From Marivibrio sp040218065 (GTDB taxonomy: Bacteria; Pseudomonadota; Alphaproteobacteria; UBA8366; Aestuariispiraceae): a DNA stretch of 64,000 nucleotides. A model generated the notes under the pieces. That model searched no databases. It worked only from the letters and a program-made list of their open reading frames with translations, and had not been told where the DNA came from. A program made the position numbers and the translations under genes. Shown here piece by piece: positions 25,605-32,667 of the stretch. The stretch is taken from the NCBI RefSeq assembly GCF_040218065.1, contig NZ_JAVJQE010000005.1, positions 186,001 through 250,000 of the forward strand, read 5' to 3'. Positions within the stretch are counted from its first letter, which is position 1, and each line of letters starts with the position of its first letter.

Positions 25605-26552
25605 CTCGACCTTTTTCAGCGCCTCGTTCAGCGTCTTCACCTGATCGACCGAGTGATCGAACATCTTGCGCTCTGGCTTGGTCATCTCAATCACGACGAT
25701 CTTCTCGACGCCGCCCGCGCCGATCACAACCGGCACGCCGACATAGAGGCCGTTCAGCCCGTACTCCTTGCGGCAATAGGCCGCCGCCGGCAGCACGCGC
25801 TTCTTGTCCTTGAGGTAGCTTTCCGCCATGACGATCGCCGAGGAGGCGGGGGCGTAGAAGGCCGAGCCGGTCTTCAAGAGATTGACGATCTCGGCGCCGC
25901 CGTCGCGGGTGCGCTGGACGATGTCGTCGATCTTCTTCTTGGTGGACCAGCCCATCTTGATCATGTCCGGCACGGGAATGCCGGCGACGGTGGAGTAGCG
26001 CGTCAGCGGCACCATGCTGTCGCCGTGCCCGCCGAGGACGAAGGCCGTGACGTCCTCGACCGAGACGCCGAATTCCTCCGCCAGGAAATAGCGGAAGCGC
26101 GCGCTGTCGAGAACGCCGGCCATGCCGACGACCTTCTCCGGCTTCAGGCCGGATTCGCGCTGCAGCACGCCGACCATGACGTCCAGCGGGTTGGTGATGC
26201 AGATGACGAAGGCGTTCGGGCAGTTCTTCTTGATGCCCGCGCCGACGGCTTTCATCACGTTGGTGTTGATGCCGATCAGGTCGTCTCGGCTCATGCCCGG
26301 CTTGCGCGGCACGCCGGCGGTGACGATGACGACGTCCGCGCCCTTGATCGCTTTGTAGTCGCTGGCGCCGGCCAGTTTCGCGTCGAAGCCTTCGACCGGC
26401 GAGGCTTCCGCGATGTCCAGCGCCTTGCCCTGCGGCACGCCGTCGACAATGTCGAACAGAACGATGTCGCCCAATTCCTTCAGGCCGGCCAGCAGCGCCA
26501 GCGTGCCCCCGATGTTGCCCGCGCCGACCAGCGCGATCTTTTTCCTGGCCAT
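25464..26552 (-). CDS. mdh: Malate dehydrogenase with Lys/Ala C-terminal tail
   Basis: NAD-dependent oxidation of malate to oxaloacetate. LDH-like MDH type: GAGNIGGTLA near the N terminus, substrate-binding arginines in RKPGMSRDDL, and catalytic His in GGHGDSMVPL. The family is usually near 320 residues; this one has 362 because of a 46-residue Lys/Ala tail after NEALKKVEAEQ. The tail is in frame and directly follows the last helix. It is the first gene of the leftward mdh-sucCD-sucAB set. Confidence 0.96.
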   Translation of the reverse strand: MARKKIALVGAGNIGGTLALLAGLKELGDIVLFDIVDGVPQGKALDIAEASPVEGFDAKLAGASDYKAIKGADVVIVTAGVPRKPGMSRDDLIGINTNVMKAVGAGIKKNCPNAFVICITNPLDVMVGVLQRESGLKPEKVVGMAGVLDSARFRYFLAEEFGVSVEDVTAFVLGGHGDSMVPLTRYSTVAGIPVPDMIKMGWSTKKKIDDIVQRTRDGGAEIVNLLKTGSAFYAPASSAIVMAESYLKDKKRVLPAAAYCRKEYGLNGLYVGVPVVIGAGGVEKIVVIEMTKPERKMFDHSVDQVKTLNEALKKVEAEQKKAPAKKAAAKEAPAKKASAKKAGAKKAGAKKGGAKKAAAKKS

Positions 26553-26699
26553 GATGAGTACGAGATCCCTTCCCCTGGGCGCCGAAGCGGGCGAGCCCCG
26601 CGACAGGCCGGCGCCGGTGTGTCGAATGATCGCCCGGATTGCTACGCCAAAGCGCGGGCGAGGGCAAGGCGGGAGGGGGCGGGGGCGGTCCGAACCCGG

Positions 26700-27341
26700 C
26701 TAATGGATGTGCGGCGTCACCTGCCAAGTCAGCCCGCCGGCCCCGTCGGCGGCGTCCCGGACCCGCACATCGCGATCGACCGGCCCCGGCGCCGCCAGGA
26801 AGTCGATCACGGCGCCGGGACGCTTGGCCATGTCTGCCGGCAAGGCGTCTCCGGTATGGATTTCGGGAATCGCGGCGATGCAAAGCTCATGGTTCGGCGT
26901 GATCGCCGCAATCTGCTGCGGTCCCAAACGCTCGCGGACCAGCAGCGGCCGGCCGTCCACCGCCAAACCGGCGTCGATCATCATCGGGGACTCGTTCAAC
27001 AGTTCAATATACCCGTGCGACGTCGCGGGCTCCTCGGCCCGGTGCATCGCGGTGAAGGTCGCGTCCACTTGCAGAAACTTCCAGCGTTCGCCTGGCGCGG
27101 CGTCGACCAGCGTGGTGCGGCGCGACGCGTCGCCGACCACGGTCGTCTCCGCCGCCCAGAGCTGATAGGCGAAGCGATAGATCACCGGGTCGGCCGACTG
27201 GCCCGGCCCCAGCGGCTGAACCGTCCAGGCGATCGAATTCAGGCCGTCCGGCTCTCCAGAAAGCGGTCGCTGATAGACTGCGAGATAGAGATTCTCCGCT
27301 TTCGTCTCGTTGTGAAGATGCAGTTTCATTTCGGTGGTCAT
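26700..27341 (-). CDS. Protein of unknown function (213 aa)
   Basis: Not recognised. A soluble-looking 213-residue protein with no signal peptide or membrane segment, rich in beta-type sequence (LHLHNETKAENLYLAVYQ, GYIELLNESPMMIDAGLAV). It resembles no enzyme I can name. Start at 27341, with an in-frame ATG four codons later as alternative. It is divergent from the yqaA-like gene across a short AT-rich spacer and lies 147 bp upstream of mdh on the same strand. Confidence 0.65.
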   Translation of the reverse strand: MTTEMKLHLHNETKAENLYLAVYQRPLSGEPDGLNSIAWTVQPLGPGQSADPVIYRFAYQLWAAETTVVGDASRRTTLVDAAPGERWKFLQVDATFTAMHRAEEPATSHGYIELLNESPMMIDAGLAVDGRPLLVRERLGPQQIAAITPNHELCIAAIPEIHTGDALPADMAKRPGAVIDFLAAPGPVDRDVRVRDAADGAGGLTWQVTPHIH

Positions 27342-27413
27342 GATCCGTCCGCTCCTGCGCGCGCCGCGTCGTCACAGCATGGCGAGCGACGCCAGGCCGT
27401 TTCGTCGGCGATC

Positions 27414-27506
27414 ATTCAATTTAAAATAGCGATTTTGCAAATATAAAGCTTTTCAGGGCGTCTTGTTGTGCGTTGCGCGCGCGCCGGCTGTTCTATAGAC
27501 GATCGC
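27414..27506 (+). promoter_or_regulatory. AT-rich divergent promoter region
   Basis: 27414-27450 is a short AT-rich island (ATTCAATTTAAAATAGCG, then TTTTGCAAATATAAAGC) between divergent genes. On the + strand a possible -10 TATAGA lies about 10 bp before the yqaA-like ATG, with TTGCGC 15 bp upstream, a short spacer. Useful as a location, weak as a promoter call. Confidence 0.35.
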
Positions 27507-27509
27507 TCC

Positions 27510-28100
27510 ATGCTCACTCCGCTCCGCCGCCTCTACGACTGGACCATGGCCAAGGCCGCGCATCCGCATGCGGTCTGGTGGCTGGCCGTCGTGTCCTTCG
27601 CGGAGAGCAGCTTCTTTCCGATCCCGCCGGACGTGATGCTGATCCCGATGGTGATCGCGCGGCCGAACCGGGCGTTTTTCTATGCGGCCGTGTGCCTCGC
27701 GGCCTCGGTCGCGGGCGGGCTCGGCGGCTACGCCATCGGCTATTTCCTGTTCGAGACGCTGGGCGAGCCGCTGGTCCATCTCTACGCCGCGCCCGGCGCG
27801 CTGGAGTCGGTGCGCGAGCGCTATCACGAATATGGCTGGTGGATCGTCTTCGGCGGCGGGCTGACGCCGGTCCCGTACAAGATCATCACCATCGCCTCGG
27901 GCGCGCTGGCGCTCGACCCGCTGGCCTTCACGGGCGCCTCGATCGTGGGGCGGGGCTTGCGCTTCTTCCTGGTCGCGGCCTTGCTGTGGAAATTCGGCCC
28001 GCCGATCCGCACGCTGATCGAAGAGCGCTTCGGGCTGATGACGACGCTGTTCTTCATCCTCTTGGTCGGCGGCTTCGTCGCGATTAAGTATCTGATCTGA
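27510..28100 (+). CDS. YqaA/DedA-family membrane protein
   Basis: A 196-residue inner-membrane protein. The start MLTPLRRLYDWTMAKAAHP and the motif FAESSFFPIPPDVMLIPM (E, then PIPPD) identify the YqaA branch of the DedA/SNARE-associated family; GGGLTPVPYKIITIASG is the second conserved loop. Relatives are linked to lipid scrambling and membrane homeostasis. Start at 27510 is supported by family alignment. It is the first gene of an apparent operon with dsbB and coq7. Confidence 0.88.
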   Translation: MLTPLRRLYDWTMAKAAHPHAVWWLAVVSFAESSFFPIPPDVMLIPMVIARPNRAFFYAAVCLAASVAGGLGGYAIGYFLFETLGEPLVHLYAAPGALESVRERYHEYGWWIVFGGGLTPVPYKIITIASGALALDPLAFTGASIVGRGLRFFLVAALLWKFGPPIRTLIEERFGLMTTLFFILLVGGFVAIKYLI

Positions 28101-28137
28101 CGCCGCCGCCCTTCGCGACCAGGAGAGTATTCCTGCG

Positions 28138-28659
28138 ATGACCGCTTCGTCCGCCCCGATCAACGCTCTCTCCCGTCCCGCAGCGCTGGGGATCGTCGTC
28201 GCGCTGCTGGCGGCGGGAACGCTGGGCGCGGCGAACTATTTCGAACATGTGGTCGGTCTGGCGCCGTGCGAGCTGTGCCTCTATCAGCGCCTGCCCTGGT
28301 GGATCGCCTTGGGGCTCGCCTGCGTCGCGATTCTGGGACGCCGCGCGCCGCTGGTCGCCTCGGTGGCGCTGGGGTTGGCGGCTCTGGCGCTCCTCGGCAA
28401 CGCGGGGCTCGCCGGCTATCATGTCGGCGTTGAGTACGGCTGGTGGGCCGGACCCAGCGGCTGCAGCGGCGCGGCCGCGCTGCCGAGCGATCTCGGCGGC
28501 CTGAAGCAATCCCTGCAAGGGCCGCCGCCTCCGCGCTGCGACGAAACGCCGTGGTCCCTGTTCGGCCTGTCGATGGCGGCCTACAATCTGCTGCTGTCGC
28601 TGGGCGGCGCCGCGCTGATCGTGGGCGTGATGCGTCGCGCCGGCGCGCGCAGCAACTGA
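28138..28659 (+). CDS. dsbB: Disulfide bond formation protein B
   Basis: Four-helix inner-membrane quinone reductase that reoxidises DsbA. Two periplasmic cysteine pairs are present: Cys44/Cys47 in PCELCLYQR and Cys109/Cys134 in SGCSG and PRCDETPW. Length 173 residues. GGAGAG precedes the ATG at 28138. It lies 37 bp after the yqaA-like gene and 9 bp before coq7, a ubiquinone synthesis gene, which fits its need for quinone. Confidence 0.93.
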   Translation: MTASSAPINALSRPAALGIVVALLAAGTLGAANYFEHVVGLAPCELCLYQRLPWWIALGLACVAILGRRAPLVASVALGLAALALLGNAGLAGYHVGVEYGWWAGPSGCSGAAALPSDLGGLKQSLQGPPPPRCDETPWSLFGLSMAAYNLLLSLGGAALIVGVMRRAGARSN

Positions 28660-28668
28660 GGAGAGACG

Positions 28669-29274
28669 ATGAGCGCGCAGACGACCGACAGCCCCGCCCC
28701 GCGCGGCCGCAACAGCCGGTTGGGGCCGAAATACCTGCCGGGCGATCCGGGGTTCCGCGGCCGGCGCGCCCAGGAGGTCGAGCGCATGATCCGCGTCGAC
28801 CAGGCCGGCGAATACGGCGCGCAACGGATCTACGAGGGCCAGTTGCGGGTCCTCGGCGCGGGCCGTCACGGCGAGGTGCTGCGCCACATGCAGGCGCAGG
28901 AGCAGGTGCATCTCGATGCGTTCAACGAGATCATGACCCGCCGGCGCGTGCGCCCGACCATCTTCAGCCCCTTCTGGCACGCCGCCGGCTACGCGCTGGG
29001 CGCGGGCACCGCGCTGATGGGCGAGAAGGCGGCGATGGCCTGCACGGTCGCGGTCGAGGAGACGATCGACGAGCACTACCGCCAACAGCGCGACGCCCTG
29101 CCCGACGACGAGGCGGAGTTGAAAGAGACGATCGAGCGCTTCCGTCAGGAAGAACTGGAGCACCGCGACATCGGGCTGGAGCACGGCGCGGAAGGCGCCG
29201 CCGGTTATCCGATCCTCTACGGCGCGATCAAGCGGGCGTCGAAACTCGCCATCTGGCTGTCGGAGCGGTTCTGA
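28669..29274 (+). CDS. coq7: Demethoxyubiquinone hydroxylase, COQ7 family
   Basis: Diiron monooxygenase that hydroxylates 3-demethoxyubiquinol in ubiquinone synthesis. The ferritin-like ligands are visible: DQAGEYGA, EQVHLDAF, VEETIDEHY and EELEHRDIG. Length 201 residues. GAGGAGAG lies just before the ATG. It is the last gene of the yqaA-dsbB-coq7 operon. Confidence 0.94.
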   Translation: MSAQTTDSPAPRGRNSRLGPKYLPGDPGFRGRRAQEVERMIRVDQAGEYGAQRIYEGQLRVLGAGRHGEVLRHMQAQEQVHLDAFNEIMTRRRVRPTIFSPFWHAAGYALGAGTALMGEKAAMACTVAVEETIDEHYRQQRDALPDDEAELKETIERFRQEELEHRDIGLEHGAEGAAGYPILYGAIKRASKLAIWLSERF

Positions 29275-29301
29275 GCGGGCGCGCGCGCCGGCGCCGGCCG
29301 T

Positions 29302-29862
29302 TCATTCCTCCAATTCGGTATCCCAATAGAGATAATCGCGCCAGCTTTCGTGCAGGAAGTTGGGCGGAAAGGCGCGGCCGTTCTCCTGCAGTTCGAAGGT
29401 CGAGGGTTCGCACGGCCGTCGCAGCAGCGGCATCGACGCCTGGCCCGGCGTGCGTCCGCCCTTCTTCAGATTGCAGGGCCCGCAGGCGGAGACGACGTTG
29501 GCCCACGTCGTCGTGCCGCCCTGGCTGCGCGGAATGACGTGATCGAAGGTCAGATCCGGCGCGGAGAAGGGATCGCCGCAATATTGGCACAGCAGCCGAT
29601 CGCGCAGGAAGACGTTGAAGCGCGTGAAGGCCGGCCGGCGGGCCGGTTGAATGTATTCCTTCAGCGAGATGACGCTGGGCAGCTTGATCTCGAAGGAGGG
29701 GCTGTGCACGGCGCGGTCGTATTCGCTGATGACGTTGACCCGTTCGGCGACGACCGCCTTGATCGCTTCCTGCCATGACCAGATGGAGAGCGGAAAGTAG
29801 CTGAGCGGACGGAAATCCGCGTTCAGCACCAGGGCCGGGTGTTCGCTCAAGCTCAGCCGCAT
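29302..29862 (-). CDS. HNH endonuclease family protein
   Basis: A 186-residue protein with a C-terminal HNH motif: zinc cysteines in CQYCGDPF and CGPCNLKKG, and FDHVIPRSQGG with the catalytic His. The N-terminal ALVLNADFRPLSYFPLSIWSWQEA is typical of the stand-alone HNH family widespread on bacterial chromosomes. Start at 29862 with GAGGAGAG upstream. A good candidate promoter lies about 60 bp before it. No restriction or phage context is visible, so the role is unknown. Confidence 0.9.
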   Translation of the reverse strand: MRLSLSEHPALVLNADFRPLSYFPLSIWSWQEAIKAVVAERVNVISEYDRAVHSPSFEIKLPSVISLKEYIQPARRPAFTRFNVFLRDRLLCQYCGDPFSAPDLTFDHVIPRSQGGTTTWANVVSACGPCNLKKGGRTPGQASMPLLRRPCEPSTFELQENGRAFPPNFLHESWRDYLYWDTELEE

Positions 29863-29929
29863 CGCAGTACGCGCTCTCCTCGCTCGACCCTCTCGATCCG
29901 CTCGATCGGGGAGGGCGGGATCGGGACCG

Positions 29930-29969
29930 AGTCTAGCCCGAACCGATTCACGCCACAACATTTTGTGGC
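29930..29969 (-). promoter_or_regulatory. HNH gene promoter with palindrome over -35
   Basis: On the minus strand -35 TTGTGG (29958-29953), 17-bp spacer, -10 TAGACT (29935-29930). A perfect inverted repeat GCCACAA-CATT-TTGTGGC (29952-29969) covers the -35 box, as expected of a repressor site. Confidence 0.5.
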
Positions 29970-30075
29970 CTGACGCGGCGAATTATCACGTCCTTGTAAA
30001 AATCGCGCCGCCGCGCGCCGAGGGGTACGGTAAAGAGGTTGCGCGCGTGTGACAAATCGCTCGACGCGCCGCCGC

Positions 30076-30369
30076 TCACTCCCGATAGCCGCCGGGCCGC
30101 TTGCCGGGCCGGCCCGGTCCCGACCCGCGCTTGCCGCGCGCGGCGCGCTCGGGGAAGGAGAGGACGTTCTGCGCCTCGAAGCCCTCGGGGGTCGGCGGGC
30201 GCTCGCGGTCGGCCTCCTCGCGGGCTGCGCGCTGGGCGGCGCGTTCGCGCTCGATGCCGGCCTGCTCCACCACCGTGTGGCCGTTCATCGGAAAGGTCGC
30301 GTTGAAGCCGCCGTGGCGATAGCGGATCGTCGCTGCGGGTTTGCGTCCGTAGATCCAAAGATCGGGCAT
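30076..30369 (-). CDS. Small basic protein of unknown function (97 aa)
   Basis: Not recognised. 97 residues: an N-terminal segment MPDLWIYGRKPAATIRYRHG likely to form strands, an Arg/Glu-rich helix (IERERAAQRAAREEADRER), and a basic Gly/Pro/Arg tail (GKRGSGPGRPGKRPGGYRE). GGAGG sits 8 nt before the ATG at 30369, which supports a real gene. It is divergent from the AEC transporter. Confidence 0.6.
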   Translation of the reverse strand: MPDLWIYGRKPAATIRYRHGGFNATFPMNGHTVVEQAGIERERAAQRAAREEADRERPPTPEGFEAQNVLSFPERAARGKRGSGPGRPGKRPGGYRE

Positions 30370-30498
30370 GCTCGTCGCCTCCTTCGTGACGCGCCGGGAC
30401 CGGCGCGACGCCGCATGGACAGCAGTGCCACGGACCCCGCCCGCTGGCAACCGCGGGCGCTTGTTTTTCCGGCGAGGCTAGGGCTATCTGCGCGGCCC

Positions 30499-31449
30499 AT
30501 GGAGATCCTGCTCGACATCATGCTGCCGGTCTTCGGCGTCGTCGTCTTCGGCGCCGTCGCGCGTGCGCTCGGCTGGATCAAGGACGGCGCAGTGGACGCG
30601 GTTGCGAGCTTCGTCTTCAACTTTTGCGTCCCCGCCCTGCTGCTTCGCACGGTCGGGACCACCGATCTGCCGGCGACGCCGCCCTGGGGATTGTTCGGCA
30701 GCTTCTATCTGGGCGCGATCCTGCTCTACGGCTTCGGCATGTTGACCGGGCGTCTCGCCTTCGGCCGTCCGCCGATGGGGCAGACGCTGACCGGCATGGC
30801 CTGCGCCTTCGGCAACACGGTGATGGTCGGCATTCCGATCACGCTGGCCGCCTACGGCGAAGAGGGCGCGCTGCCTTTCTTCCTTATCCTGTCGGTGCAC
30901 GGGCTCCTGTTCTTCACCGTCACCACGCTGCTGCTGGAGGTCCAGCAGGGGGCCGAAGATCGCTCAACCTTGCGCGATCTGCCGCGAAACGTCGCGAAAT
31001 CGCTGGTGACCAACCCAATCCTGGTGGGCATCTTCCTCGGCCTCGCCGCCAACCTCTCCGGGCTCGGCGTGCCGGAGCCGGTCAACGGGATCGCCGGGAT
31101 GATGCAGGCGGCGGTCGCGCCGTGCGCGCTGTTCGTCCTGGGCGCTTCGCTGGTGCGCCACGGGATTAAGGGGCGGGTCCTGCAGGCGAGCGTCGTCACC
31201 GTCGCCAAAACGCTGCTTTTCCCGGCGATCACGTATCTGCTGGCGACCTACCTCTTCCACCTGGAGCGGGAGTGGGTGGAGATCGCCACCATCACCGCCG
31301 GCCTCCCGGTCGGGCTGATGGTGTTCGTCTTCTCCTCGAAATACGGGACGGGCCAGGCGATCTCGGCCACGGCCGTGTCGCTCTCGACGACGGCCAGCCT
31401 TTTCACGCTGTGGGGCATGTTGGTGCTGTTCGACGCCGGCGGCGTGTGA
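30499..31449 (+). CDS. AEC-family permease
   Basis: A 316-residue inner-membrane carrier with about ten helices in two halves, of the auxin efflux carrier/malonate permease family. The start MEILLDIMLPVFGVVVFG, the middle VTNPILVGIFLGLAANLSG and TAGLPVGLMVFVFSSKYG near the C terminus are family-typical. The substrate, perhaps a dicarboxylate, cannot be inferred. The ATG at 30499 is chosen as the first before the initial helix. Confidence 0.87.
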   Translation: MEILLDIMLPVFGVVVFGAVARALGWIKDGAVDAVASFVFNFCVPALLLRTVGTTDLPATPPWGLFGSFYLGAILLYGFGMLTGRLAFGRPPMGQTLTGMACAFGNTVMVGIPITLAAYGEEGALPFFLILSVHGLLFFTVTTLLLEVQQGAEDRSTLRDLPRNVAKSLVTNPILVGIFLGLAANLSGLGVPEPVNGIAGMMQAAVAPCALFVLGASLVRHGIKGRVLQASVVTVAKTLLFPAITYLLATYLFHLEREWVEIATITAGLPVGLMVFVFSSKYGTGQAISATAVSLSTTASLFTLWGMLVLFDAGGV

Positions 31450-31458
31450 GGGCGTCGG

Positions 31459-32616
31459 CTATCCGTCGCGCGGGAAGTCGGGACCGACGGTGGGCGGGTC
31501 CTGGATCTCGGGCAGATCCTCGCTCTCCACGGCGCCGGCCGGCGGGGCGGGGGCGACCGGCGGCGGGGCCGTCGGATCGCGCGGCGCGGGCACGACCGGC
31601 GGTAACTGCGCCACCCGGATCGGCCCGAGATAGAGCCCGCCGTTCTCCGCCGTCAGCGGCATCTCGATATAGGCGCGCCCGTCCGAGCCCTGTCGGGCGA
31701 ACAGCCGCGCGCCGCCGACCAGCAACCGGGCCGCCGTGGGGTCGATCAGCCCCGCCTCTCGGAAGCGTTCGATCGCGCCGTCGAGACCGCTGATCCGCGC
31801 CTGATAGCCGCCTGCGGGACGCAGCTCGCCGTCGAGCGTCATCTGGCCTTCGGCGTCGAGGCCGAGCGGCCCCCACCCGACGCGGAGCCACGGCGTCTCC
31901 AGGCGCCCGCCGGCGTCGCGCCACAGCGTCAGCGCGCGGCGCAGGCCCGCCTGCGGCACCGGCCCCATCACGCGCATGCGGGTCGACAGCCGCTCCACCC
32001 GATCGCCCAGCGGCCCGGCGTGGCGCGGCGGCAGGTCGACGCCGTCGGCGCTCAGCATCAGCTCGGCGCTGGGATCGTCGGCCCCCGTCGGCGGCGCGGC
32101 CGGCAGGTCGAGCGTGACGACGACCCGATCGGCCGCCGCGTCGAGCGCCAAGTCCGCGCTGTCGATCGCGAGCGCGTCGAGGGTCAAGGTCGCGCGGCGC
32201 AATGCGCCGTTCAAATCGATCTCCGCCCCGCCGACCGCGCGCTCGGCCGCCAAATCGATGCGGCGCGGCGTCCCGTCGATCGGCGCTGTGAGGCGACTGG
32301 TCCCGAACAGCTCAACGCGGTAGTCGGTCGGCGCCCAGGGTCGTACTTCGAAACGCAGGCGATCGCTCTCCCAGGCCCAGACGCCTTCGGGGTCGATGAG
32401 CCGTACGGCGTCTAGATCCAGCGTGACCACGCCGGGGAACCCGCCGAGGGTGCGCGCCGCCGTCTCGACCGTGTAGCCGCCGCGTCGCCAATCCTGTATC
32501 CAACGGTCGATTGCGCTCTCGGCCTGAGCGGCGGCGATCCACCAATAGACGGCGTAGCCGCCCGTCGCGAGGACGAGAAAGGCGAGCGCGACGAGGAGGG
32601 AGCGGCGCAAGATCAT
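31459..32616 (-). CDS. DUF2125 family protein
   Basis: A 385-residue protein anchored by one N-terminal helix (SLLVALAFLVLATGGYAVYWWIA), with the remainder presumably periplasmic. The AESAIDRWIQDWRRGGYTVE segment and the beta-rich body are characteristic of DUF2125, common in alphaproteobacteria and of unknown function. The last 60 residues are Pro-rich and probably disordered. It lies 51 bp downstream of nrdJ on the same strand. Confidence 0.82.
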   Translation of the reverse strand: MILRRSLLVALAFLVLATGGYAVYWWIAAAQAESAIDRWIQDWRRGGYTVETAARTLGGFPGVVTLDLDAVRLIDPEGVWAWESDRLRFEVRPWAPTDYRVELFGTSRLTAPIDGTPRRIDLAAERAVGGAEIDLNGALRRATLTLDALAIDSADLALDAAADRVVVTLDLPAAPPTGADDPSAELMLSADGVDLPPRHAGPLGDRVERLSTRMRVMGPVPQAGLRRALTLWRDAGGRLETPWLRVGWGPLGLDAEGQMTLDGELRPAGGYQARISGLDGAIERFREAGLIDPTAARLLVGGARLFARQGSDGRAYIEMPLTAENGGLYLGPIRVAQLPPVVPAPRDPTAPPPVAPAPPAGAVESEDLPEIQDPPTVGPDFPRDG

Positions 32617-32667
32617 GACGGAAAGCCTTAGGGCGAGTCCGCGCGGCGCGCAAGGAAAGCGCGCCTC

